A stretch of 64,000 nt of DNA. It comes from an uncultured Porphyromonadaceae bacterium. GTDB lineage: Bacteria; Bacteroidota; Bacteroidia; Bacteroidales; Muribaculaceae. Made by a program: the position numbers and the translations under genes. Position 1 is the first letter of the stretch. Each line of letters starts with the position of its first letter. Positions 17,452 to 25,994 of this stretch are shown piece by piece. The DNA lies in the NCBI GenBank assembly GCA_902495245.1, contig CABUWI010000001.1:310001-374000 (forward strand). Direction: 5' to 3'. The notes beneath the pieces were generated by a model. The model was not told the origin of the DNA. It was given only the letters and a program-made list of their open reading frames with translations, and searched no databases.

Positions 17452-19151
17452 TTCTAAAAGCTTTATATGACTACTACCACCGATGCGACAATATGCCATC
17501 AAAAGGGCTGGAAGAGAAAGAAATCGGATTTCTTTTAATACTGTCGCAAGATGGCAACTTCTTGCGTTTCGAGGATTGCCGAGATGATGACAAGAAACAT
17601 GCGCGTAAATATTTTGTAAAGCAACACGTCGGTCGCACAAGTGCTCCTGTTGCCAATTATCTTTACGACAACAGTGCTTACGTATTAGGCTTTTCAGATA
17701 AGAGCAATGGCAATGAGCAATTGTGTTTTGATACATTTAAGGAAAAGATTGCATCAATAGCGGAAGCATTTCCTGACAATCGTGATGTCGCTGCCGTAAA
17801 GGCGTTTTACGAAAACAGCAGAGAGACCATTCTTGACATCGTTTCTAAAGATTCTTTATGGGAAGAGATCACGAAAAACCTGTCAAAGAAATATTCTACC
17901 TTTTCTTTCAGGATAAACAGCGATGTGAAAATTCTGGCTGAAAAGAAAGAAATACTTCAGCTGGAACACAATGACAGCTCTGAAGGAGGAAGGCTGTGTC
18001 TGGTATCCGGCAAGCATGGAACCTCCGTTGAATCTACGACTGCAACCATGATACCAGGCAGTCAGGCTACTGCCAAACTTGTTGCATTTCAGATTCAGTC
18101 AGGATACGACTCTTACGGCAAAACGAAATGCGGTAACGCTCCCATATCCGAAGATGCGGAATTTGCCTATACAACAGCATTAAACACAATGCTGCAACCG
18201 AACTCGCGCAACAAATTCTTAGTCGGCAACCGCACTTTTTTGTTTTGGGCATCGTCTCGTAATGGAGCCTCTATCCAAGCGGAAGGTAGCCTGTTTGCCA
18301 TGCTTGGTGTCGCTGATGAAACAAAGGATAATCCGAACGCCAACATAATGAAAGCAAGACGGGTGTTCGAGTCAATCTATTCCGGAGAGCTTAAAACGGG
18401 ATTAGATGATAGGTTTTATATCCTTGGACTTGCCCCGAATTCCGCACGTATAGCTGTAGTGTATTGGTCTGAATGTCCATTGAAAGACTTTGCCGAGAAA
18501 ATTCTCAGGCACTTTGACGACATGGAGATACATGATACCCGAAAGGACAAATGGCCATATATGGGAATTCGGGACATAATAGCATCGGTAACATTGGGAG
18601 GACGGGTCTCTGATGCCACGCCCAATCTCCCTGAAGCCGTAGTGAAAAGTATTTTCCAGGGCTTGCCATATCCGGCCACTCTTTTTACTGCTTGTATTCG
18701 CAGAATAAGGGCCGAACAAAAAGTTACAATTACAAGAGCAGCCATAATCAAGGCATACCTTAACCGACAAAATCACAACAACAAAAAGATAGAGATTATG
18801 TTAGACAAAGAAAACTCTAACCACGGCTACCTGTGTGGTCGTTTGTTTGCGGTGCTGGAGAAAATCCAGGAAGAAGCGAACCATATCAGCAGCATTCGCG
18901 AAAGATATTTGAATGCGGCGAGCGCAACTCCGGCAACCGTATTTCCTGCTGTGCTGAATCTTTCGATACATCATTCAGAAAAACTCGATGAGGGTCGAAA
19001 GATATACTTTGAAAAACTCAAGCAGGAAATTATCAATAAGATATCGGGCTACGGGTTCCCCTCTCATCTCGACATTCAGGACCAGGGACGCTTCTTTATA
19101 GGCTACTACCATCAGCGGCAGGACTTCTTCACAAGTAAAAAAGAACAATAA
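17448..19151 (+). CDS. cas8c: Cas8c (Csd1), large Cascade subunit
   Basis: 567 residues. The start MILKALYDYYHRC and the segment EEKEIGFLLILSQDGNF are diagnostic of Csd1/Cas8c. It is the large subunit that recognises the PAM and stabilises the R-loop. In I-C systems an internal start in the cas8c 3' part yields the small subunit Cas11c; candidate in-frame Met codons exist in the last third, but none was proved. Translationally coupled to cas5c. Confidence 0.94.
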   Translation: MILKALYDYYHRCDNMPSKGLEEKEIGFLLILSQDGNFLRFEDCRDDDKKHARKYFVKQHVGRTSAPVANYLYDNSAYVLGFSDKSNGNEQLCFDTFKEKIASIAEAFPDNRDVAAVKAFYENSRETILDIVSKDSLWEEITKNLSKKYSTFSFRINSDVKILAEKKEILQLEHNDSSEGGRLCLVSGKHGTSVESTTATMIPGSQATAKLVAFQIQSGYDSYGKTKCGNAPISEDAEFAYTTALNTMLQPNSRNKFLVGNRTFLFWASSRNGASIQAEGSLFAMLGVADETKDNPNANIMKARRVFESIYSGELKTGLDDRFYILGLAPNSARIAVVYWSECPLKDFAEKILRHFDDMEIHDTRKDKWPYMGIRDIIASVTLGGRVSDATPNLPEAVVKSIFQGLPYPATLFTACIRRIRAEQKVTITRAAIIKAYLNRQNHNNKKIEIMLDKENSNHGYLCGRLFAVLEKIQEEANHISSIRERYLNAASATPATVFPAVLNLSIHHSEKLDEGRKIYFEKLKQEIINKISGYGFPSHLDIQDQGRFFIGYYHQRQDFFTSKKEQ

Positions 19152-19176
19152 ACAACATTTTTCATTTCTAACAACT

Positions 19177-20028
19177 ATGTCAGAACTTAAAAACAGGATC
19201 GATTTTGTGTACATCTTTGATGTACAAGACGGCAATCCGAACGGAGATCCCGATGCAGGCAATCTTCCGCGCGTAGACGCAGAAACGGGTATAGGTCTCG
19301 TAACCGACGTGTGTCTTAAACGTAAAGTAAGAAACTACGTTCAGACAGCAAAAGGTCTCGACGAAGGTTACGATATCTTCATCAAAGAAAAGGCCGTACT
19401 GAACACACTGATTGACAAGGCCCACGATGACTCAGACGTAAAAAATGCAAAAGATAAGACTGAGGCTGCGCGCAAATTTATGTGCCGCAAATACTTTGAC
19501 ATACGCACTTTCGGAGCCGTAATGTCAACCGGCAAAAATGCAGGTCAGGTAAGAGGTCCCATACAGTTGACTTTTGCCAGATCGGCAGACCCGATTGCGA
19601 CAGCAGAACACTCCATCACCCGTATGGCTGTCGCCACTGAAAAAGAAGCTGAAAAGCAAAATGGCGACAACCGCACCATGGGCCGCAAAGCTACGGTGCC
19701 ATATGCTCTCTACGTCTGCCACGGTTTCATTTCTGCCAACCTTGCGCAGCAGACCGGATTCTCCGAAGAAGACCTTTCGCTCTTTTGGGAAGCTCTCAAG
19801 AATATGTTCGAGATTGATCGCTCGGCCGCCCGAGGACTGATGAGCGCTCATAAACTGATTGTCTTCAGGCATGACTCTCTCTTGGGTAATGCCCCCGCCA
19901 ATCAACTGTTCGACCTGGTCCGTGTGGAAAAGACATGCGATGGCGCACCTCGTTCATTCAATGACTACAAGGTAACTGTTGACAAGTCGGCAGTACCGGA
20001 AAAAGTTACGATAGAAGAACTTCTATAA
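19177..20028 (+). CDS. cas7c: Cas7c (Csd2), Cascade backbone
   Basis: 283 residues, the usual length. Signature FVYIFDVQDGNPNGDPDAGN-type start (9-28), with the glycine-rich RRM-like fold of Cas7. The protein polymerises along the crRNA spacer to form the Cascade backbone. A 25-bp gap after cas8c is the largest break downstream of cas5c in the operon, leaving room for an independent ribosome entry to allow higher Cas7 stoichiometry. Confidence 0.95.
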   Translation: MSELKNRIDFVYIFDVQDGNPNGDPDAGNLPRVDAETGIGLVTDVCLKRKVRNYVQTAKGLDEGYDIFIKEKAVLNTLIDKAHDDSDVKNAKDKTEAARKFMCRKYFDIRTFGAVMSTGKNAGQVRGPIQLTFARSADPIATAEHSITRMAVATEKEAEKQNGDNRTMGRKATVPYALYVCHGFISANLAQQTGFSEEDLSLFWEALKNMFEIDRSAARGLMSAHKLIVFRHDSLLGNAPANQLFDLVRVEKTCDGAPRSFNDYKVTVDKSAVPEKVTIEELL

Positions 20029-20034
20029 TCGCTG

Positions 20035-20697
20035 ATGTATAGCGAAGACGATATGCTCATGTTGTCGGGGATACAACATTACAGGTTTTGTCCCCGACAA
20101 TGGGCTCTTATAAATCTTGAACAGCAGTGGGACGACAATCGGCTGACGATTGAAGGCCAACTGCTGCACAAGCATGTCGATGACCCCTTTTATCGTCAAA
20201 AATGTGGCGACCACATAACCTTGCGTTCCGTCAACATTGCCTCTCATGAACTTGGTCTATACGGCATCAGTGATGTAATAGAACTCATGCCGTCAGATAG
20301 AGCGACTGATTCTATCCGACACCCCAAATATCCCGGATTCTGGACACCGGTGCCGGTGGAATATAAGCATGGAAAGCCAAAGAAAAACGAGGTTGATGAA
20401 GTGCAGCTTGCGGCTCAAGCAATGTGTCTTGAGGAGATGTATTCTATACGTATCGCATACGGAGCTTTCTTTTATGGAGAGATTCGCCGTCGAGTTGAAG
20501 TAGAAATAACTCCGATGCTGAGAGATATAGTAAAAGAGTGTGCGAAGAATATGCATGAAATATATCTGAATCGGCACATACCCGCGGCATCAAACGGAAA
20601 GCATTGTGCAAATTGCTCATTAAAGGACATATGTCTGCCCGAGACAAATGACTGTAGTGATGTTAAGACATATCTGAAAAACTATTTGTTAGCATGA
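20035..20697 (+). CDS. cas4: Cas4 nuclease, spacer-acquisition PAM selector
   Basis: 220 residues. RecB-like nuclease motifs are visible: Asp80 in YGISD, Glu109 and Lys111 in VEYKHG, and Gln124 in QLAAQ. Four Cys for the Fe-S cluster are Cys19 and Cys191, Cys194, Cys200. Cas4 trims prespacers and fixes PAM and orientation with Cas1-Cas2. Its stop overlaps cas1 by 4 bp (ATGA), consistent with a Cas4-Cas1 complex. Confidence 0.95.
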   Translation: MYSEDDMLMLSGIQHYRFCPRQWALINLEQQWDDNRLTIEGQLLHKHVDDPFYRQKCGDHITLRSVNIASHELGLYGISDVIELMPSDRATDSIRHPKYPGFWTPVPVEYKHGKPKKNEVDEVQLAAQAMCLEEMYSIRIAYGAFFYGEIRRRVEVEITPMLRDIVKECAKNMHEIYLNRHIPAASNGKHCANCSLKDICLPETNDCSDVKTYLKNYLLA

Positions 20698-21716
20698 GAA
20701 AATTGTTGAACACATTATATATCACAACGCCTGACGCCTATCTAAGCAAAGACGGGCAGAACGTTGTCGTGTCTGTTGATCGGCAGGAAGTTTTCCGTAT
20801 ACCTTCGATAAATATAGAAAGTATTGTAACTTTCGGTTATATGGGAGCAAGTCCGGGACTTATGAAGCTATGTTGCGACAGCGGCATATCTCTCACATTT
20901 CTCACGCCTAACGGCAGATTCATCAGTCGTGTTCAGGGAGCTACTCATGGCAATGTGCTGCTTCGCAAGGCTCAGTATTCATTGTCCGACGACAAAGAAT
21001 GGAGTCTGCATGTGGCTAAACTAATGATTGCAACCAAAATACAAAATTATCGGAACATACTGAAAAGATATATCCGAGATTATGGTGAATGTCAGGAAGT
21101 TGAAGTCGCAGCCAACATATTGGAGTTATACAAACGCCGGTCTCTCAACTCAGCAGACAAAACGGAATTGATTGGTTATGAGGGTATAGCATCAAATACA
21201 TATTTTGCTGTCTTGCCCAAACTCATACTAAATCAAAAAGAATCTTTCCCATTCAATGGAAGAAACCGTCGGCCACCTAAAGATGCCGTAAACGCAATGT
21301 TGTCGCTGGCATATACGTTGATTGCAAATGACATTGCAGCAGCTCTTGAAACCGTAGGACTTGACCCGTATGTCGGCTATCTTCATTCACTGCGACCGGG
21401 GCGCACATCGCTGGCTCTTGACATGATGGAGGAATTCAGGGCATATCTTGGAGATCGTTTTATTATTTCGCTAATCAATAAGCGTCAAATCTCGCCCAAA
21501 GATTTTATGCATCAAGGAGACAATGGCGTTATTTTGACAGAAAAAGGGAGAAAAATTTTTATTACTGCCTGGCAAAACCGCAAGCGCGAAACCATAATAC
21601 ACCCATATCTGAACGAAAAAGTTGAAATCGGACTCTTGCCATATATTCAGGCTCTGCTGTTAGCACGTTATATCCGAAAAGATATTGATGACTACCCTAC
21701 TTTCATAATAAGATAA
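20694..21716 (+). CDS. cas1: Cas1 integrase, type I-C
   Basis: 340 residues. Metal-binding residues are Glu163 in GYEGIAS, His231 in YLHSLRPGR and Asp243/Glu246 in LDMMEEFR. N-terminal beta domain (1-90) and alpha-helical catalytic domain are both complete. Cas1 with Cas2 inserts new spacers at the leader end of the adjacent array. All catalytic residues are intact, so acquisition should be possible. Confidence 0.96.
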   Translation: MRKLLNTLYITTPDAYLSKDGQNVVVSVDRQEVFRIPSINIESIVTFGYMGASPGLMKLCCDSGISLTFLTPNGRFISRVQGATHGNVLLRKAQYSLSDDKEWSLHVAKLMIATKIQNYRNILKRYIRDYGECQEVEVAANILELYKRRSLNSADKTELIGYEGIASNTYFAVLPKLILNQKESFPFNGRNRRPPKDAVNAMLSLAYTLIANDIAAALETVGLDPYVGYLHSLRPGRTSLALDMMEEFRAYLGDRFIISLINKRQISPKDFMHQGDNGVILTEKGRKIFITAWQNRKRETIIHPYLNEKVEIGLLPYIQALLLARYIRKDIDDYPTFIIR

Positions 21717-21721
21717 CACCT

Positions 21722-22012
21722 ATGTATATTTTAATAACATACGATGTCGACACGACCAGTAAATCCGGACAAAAACGTTTGCGCCAAGTCGCAAAAGCCT
21801 GTTTGGATTATGGTCAACGTGTCCAAAACTCTGTGTTTGAATGTGAACTGACGGAAGTACAATACTGTCTGCTCAAAGAACGAATACAAGGCATCATAGA
21901 TACAGGTGTAGATAGCATACGTTTCTATCACTTAAACAGGAATGAAAACCATAGAGTTGAAGTGATTGGTCAAGAAACCGCTTATAACGTTGACAATGCA
22001 ATTATTATATAA
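21722..22012 (+). CDS. cas2: Cas2, spacer-acquisition dimer subunit
   Basis: 96 residues, the normal length. Ferredoxin-like fold with the N-terminal YILITYDVDT (conserved Asp8) and QNSVFECELT. Cas2 bridges two Cas1 dimers in the integrase. Last gene of the cluster; the leader of the CRISPR array begins directly after it. Confidence 0.95.
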   Translation: MYILITYDVDTTSKSGQKRLRQVAKACLDYGQRVQNSVFECELTEVQYCLLKERIQGIIDTGVDSIRFYHLNRNENHRVEVIGQETAYNVDNAIII

Positions 22013-22178
22013 GTGCGAATATAAAGTATTACATGATTTGCCGCCCTTTCGCATCGTTTGATTATCAATATTTTACGAAATTGGATTCCCAATTTCGTAA
22101 ACAGAATCTATTAAACTGAGAGCTTTCGCAAAACAGATATCATAAACAACTAACAATCAAACAATTCTACAGCATACA
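22013..22178 (+). promoter_or_regulatory. CRISPR leader
   Basis: 166-bp AT-rich region between cas2 and the first repeat, containing a 12-bp perfect inverted repeat with 4-nt loop (TTACGAAATTGG at 22073-22084, CCAATTTCGTAA at 22089-22100). It is expected to hold the array promoter and integration signals. The array direction follows from repeats ending ATTGAAAC, the crRNA 5'-handle side. Confidence 0.8.
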
Positions 22179-24658
22179 GTCGCTCCTCACGCGGGAGCGT
22201 GGATTGAAACCTCCGCGAAACTAAAGCCGCGCTGGTGCTGATAGAGTCGCTCCCCGTGCGGGAGTGTGGATTGAAACGCTTTCGACCGCGCCTACGCCCT
22301 CGGCAAGCAAGAGGTCGCTCCCCGTGCGGGAGTGTGGATTGAAACCGCTTCTGCGCCCATCACCGTTACCGTCCATGCCGTCGCTCCCCGTGCGGGAGTG
22401 TGGATTGAAACTCCTGAATCACTACCGACATGAACTGGCGGAAGAGCGTCGCTCCCCGTGCGGGAGTGTGGATTGAAACGTTACCAAAACGTCCGAAGTG
22501 TTCCGCGACTCCGTCGCTCCCCGTGCGGGAGTGTGGATTGAAACTCGCAGAATGGCGCAAAACGCGCATTGAAAATCTGTCGCTCCCCGTGCGGGAGTGT
22601 GGATTGAAACCATTTCTGGGTGTTGCGGCTGGTCGGTACGGTGCGTCGCTCCCCGTGCGGGAGTGTGGATTGAAACTCGGCTTTGTCGCGCTCGTTGTTG
22701 TAGGTCGTGGGTCGCTCCCCGTGCGGGAGTGTGGATTGAAACTTTTGCTCGTCCCATTGTAATGCAATTAAGTGGAGTCGCTCCCCGTGCGGGAGTGTGG
22801 ATTGAAACTATGCCAAAGAGCGAAGCCGCCTGAAACTGCGCTGCGTCGCTCCCCGTGCGGGAGTGTGGATTGAAACATCACAATTGATGATGTCGCTGAT
22901 ATGTCAGAGTCGCTCCCCGTGCGGGAGTGTGGATTGAAACAGGCAAATGCCGGGTACATCTCACTGATGGCAAAGTCGCTCCCCGTGCGGGAGTGTGGAT
23001 TGAAACATTCCCCCCTCCTTTCCCTCGCCTCCCTGCAATGTCGCTCCCCGTGCGGGAGTGTGGATTGAAACGGCTCGGCCTTGTCGGCAAGATGGTCAAT
23101 GGGCAGTCGCTCCCCGTGCGGGAGTGTGGATTGAAACTGGCCGTTGACCTCCAGGGCGAATACCCTGCGGGGTCGCTCCCCGTGCGGGAGTGTGGATTGA
23201 AACCTCGTGCACAAGTGTCTCTATCCGATTATGGAGGTCGCTCCCCGTGCGGGAGTGTGGATTGAAACCAATCGCAGCAGCCGACCTCCTTCTTCGAGGG
23301 CCGGTCGCTCCCCATGTGGGAGCGTGGATTGAAACTAAATATATAACTTCTTTGCAATCCAAACCCTTGTCGCTCCCCATGTGGGAGCGTGGATTGAAAC
23401 TTTGTGGCGTGGTCGGCGGTCGCCGTCTGCTGTTGTCGCTCCCCATGTGGGAGCGTGGATTGAAACCGTAATGGTAGTGCTCGGATAATTGTCTTCCGAG
23501 TCGCTCCCCATGTGGGAGCGTGGATTGAAACACCTGCTTGCATGGTTACAATCTCAAAGTTCGGAAGTCGCTCCCCATGTGGGAGCGTGGATTGAAACTT
23601 GTGCACTACGTTCGGTGCGGTCAGGCTGTTCGTCGCTCCCCATGTGGGAGCGTGGATTGAAACATCGAGCAAGCGCTCGGAGTAACTCTCGACGCCGTCG
23701 CTCCCCATGTGGGAGCGTGGATTGAAACGCTGATGGTCGACACCAGCTGCCCGTGCAACCCTGTCGCTCCCCACGCGGGAGTGTGGATTGAAACCGGGGT
23801 CGGGGCGGCGCAGTTCGGGGTCGATTGCGTCGCTCCCCACGCGGGAGTGTGGATTGAAACCCAGTTGCGTTCTACGTTTTCAATTCCGTGCGTCGTCGCT
23901 CCCCACGCGGGAGTGTGGATTGAAACCTCCGAAATGGATAGAACTTGCACAGTAGCGTTGGTCGCTCCCCACGCGGGAGTGTGGATTGAAACCGCCATGG
24001 ACGTCCTTAAGTACATGCGAGGCATCAGTCGCTCCCCACGCGGGAGTGTGGATTGAAACTTCTGTCTGACCGCCGTCAGTTCGCCAGCGGATATGGTCGC
24101 TCCCCACGCGGGAGTGTGGATTGAAACGCCCGAACAGTTGGAGAAGATTGAGCAGTTCGCCGTCGCTCCCCACGCGGAAGTGTGGATTGAAACTTCCCTC
24201 CGGACACGGCACACCCTGACGCTCGTGGTCGCTCCCCACGCGGGAGTGTGGATTGAAACCAGCAGATTTACAAAGTTGACCGCAATGCCCGCTGTCGCTC
24301 CCCACGCGGGAGTGTGGATTGAAACTTGTGCACTACGTTCGGTGCGGTCACGCTGTTCGTCGCTCCCCGCGCGGGAGCGTGGATTGAAACTCGTCGAGCC
24401 AGTCAAGCACTTCTGACTCAAACGTCGTCGCTCCCCGCGCGGGAGCGTGGATTGAAACCGCATCATCATGCTCGACCCCCAGGACTGCGCCGAGTCGCTC
24501 CCCGCGCGGGAGCGTGGATTGAAACGAGAATGAACGTGCCGCAGCGCGTTCGCGGCAACGTCGCTCCCCGCGCGGGAGCGTGGATTGAAACGGCAGATGT
24601 GCAAGGAAACAACGGAGAAAAATTGTGTCGCTCCCCGCGCGGGAGCGTGGATTGAAAC
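22179..24658 (+). CRISPR. Type I-C CRISPR array, 38 repeats and 37 spacers
   Basis: 32-nt repeats beginning GTCGCTCC and ending GTGGATTGAAAC, spacers 32-36 nt (mostly 33-34). Each repeat has a hairpin, CTCCC pairing with GGGAG, around a 5-nt loop. Five repeat classes occur in consecutive blocks: repeat 1; 2-17; 18-24; 25-33; 34-38. They differ only at repeat positions 9, 11, 12, 14 and 20. Repeat 31 (24162-24193) also carries G17A in the stem. Spacers at 23599-23631 and 24326-24358 differ by one base. Repeats stay intact up to 24658, and a decayed 39th repeat may follow at 24692. Confidence 0.98.
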
Positions 24659-24691
24659 CGGTTTGACCAAACTTTTATGGTTCAGTTATGC

Positions 24692-24704
24692 GTCGCTAAC
24701 CGCG
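24692..24704 (+). repeat. Degenerate terminal CRISPR repeat remnant
   Basis: GTCGCTAACCGCG matches 11 of the first 13 repeat bases and begins 33 nt after the last intact repeat, a normal spacer length. The rest of the repeat is lost. Confidence 0.4.
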
Positions 24705-24733
24705 TTAAAGCACGGGTAGCGGCAACAAATGAC

Positions 24734-24771
24734 TTCGCCGCTAACCATATGATTGAGAGGTTAGCGGCGAA
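24734..24771. terminator. Strong hairpin between CRISPR array and hutI
   Basis: 13-bp perfect stem (TTCGCCGCTAACC at 24734-24746, GGTTAGCGGCGAA at 24759-24771) with a 12-nt loop. There is no U-tract on either strand. It sits between the array end and the convergent hut operon and may block transcription from both sides. Confidence 0.5.
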
Positions 24772-24807
24772 TTGAACTTTGGCCGCGACTGATTAGCCGG
24801 CGCCAGC

Positions 24808-25989
24808 TTATATCGGTTGGCCGTTGAGGAGGAGGGTGCGGATGTAGGGGGTGGTGTAGGCGTAGGGAATGGCGGCGAGGGCGGGGACGGGAGTGGTGAT
24901 GATGAGGTTGGCGCGATAGCCGGGGGCAATGCGGCCGTGGGTGGCGTCGAGCAGCATTGCGGCGGCGCCGGTTTCGGTTACGCAGCGCAGTGCCTGATCG
25001 GGCGTGAGTTTCATCTTTATGCAGCCGAGAGCCCAGACGAACCGCATGTCGCCCGAGGGCGAAGAGCCGGGATTGTAGTCAGAGGCCAGGGCCACGCGGC
25101 AGCCGGCCTCGAGAGCAGCCCTGGCGGGCGCGTAGGGCATGCCGAGGAAGAAGCTGGCGCCGGGCAGCATGGTGGCTATGGTCTGCGAGCGGGCAAGAAC
25201 ATCGAGCTGAGCCTGCCCGGCGTGTTCAAGATGGTCAACGGAGACGGCACCGTGGCTGACACCCACCTCCGTGCCTCCGCCGGCCACCAGCTCATCGGCA
25301 TGAATCTTCGGGCGCATGCCGAATTTGGCGGCTGCCTCCATGATGCGCGCGGTCTCGTCTACAGTGAAGAAACCGCGGTCGCAGAACACGTCGACAAAAT
25401 CGGCAAGCCCTTCGGCGGCGACTGCGGGAAGCATGTCGTCGACAATGTGGCTCACGTAGTCGGCCTGCCGTCCCGCAAAGGCGCGCCCTACGGCGTGCGC
25501 GCCTAAGAAAGTGGCGCGCACCGTCATGGGCGATGCTTCGCTGATGCGGGCGATTACGCGCAGCATTTTCAGCTCGTCGGGAAGCGTCAGTCCGTAGCCG
25601 CTCTTGATTTCTATGGCGCCGGTGCCTTTGCGCATAACCTCGTCGGCGCGAGCCATCGACTGCCTGAAAAGCTCGTCTTCCGAGGTGCGGTGCAGCAGGT
25701 CGGCGCTGTTGAGAATGCCGCCACCGCGTGCGGCAATCTCCTCATAGCTCAGGCCGTTGATTTTGTCAATGAATTCGTCGTGGCGGCTGCCGGCGTAGAC
25801 AATGTGGGTGTGCGAGTCGCAATAGGACGGGAGCGCCAGACCGCCGCCTGCATCGATGACATCGTCATCTGATGCGGCGGGACAGGTAGCCATCGGCCCC
25901 ATGTCGGCAAACTTGTCGCCCTCGATGCTGAGCCACGCCGGGCCGTCGCATTCATAGCCGAAAATTTCCTTGATATTCTTTATCAGCAT
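24808..25989 (-). CDS. hutI: Imidazolonepropionase
   Basis: 393 residues from the ATG at 25989; an in-frame TTG three codons upstream overlaps the hutH stop but is less likely. Amidohydrolase fold with metal-binding SHTHIVYAG (His60, His62 in this numbering), KIHADELV, DHLEHA and the distal Asp in ASDYNPGSSPSG. It opens imidazolone-5-propionate to formimino-glutamate, the third step of histidine breakdown. Last gene of the ftcD-hutU-hutH-hutI operon. Confidence 0.95.
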   Translation of the reverse strand: MLIKNIKEIFGYECDGPAWLSIEGDKFADMGPMATCPAASDDDVIDAGGGLALPSYCDSHTHIVYAGSRHDEFIDKINGLSYEEIAARGGGILNSADLLHRTSEDELFRQSMARADEVMRKGTGAIEIKSGYGLTLPDELKMLRVIARISEASPMTVRATFLGAHAVGRAFAGRQADYVSHIVDDMLPAVAAEGLADFVDVFCDRGFFTVDETARIMEAAAKFGMRPKIHADELVAGGGTEVGVSHGAVSVDHLEHAGQAQLDVLARSQTIATMLPGASFFLGMPYAPARAALEAGCRVALASDYNPGSSPSGDMRFVWALGCIKMKLTPDQALRCVTETGAAAMLLDATHGRIAPGYRANLIITTPVPALAAIPYAYTTPYIRTLLLNGQPI

Positions 25990-25994
25990 GGCGC

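Noticed and set aside
22264..24670. Long open frames on both strands of the CRISPR array giving proteins with repeated SLPVRECGLK or FNPHSRTGSD words
   Set aside because: They are translations of the 32-nt repeats and spacers; the periodicity is that of the array.
22013..24807. Site-specific recombinase or transposase near the CRISPR or capsule loci
   Set aside because: None found on either strand; the invertase for 60378-60559 must lie elsewhere if it exists.
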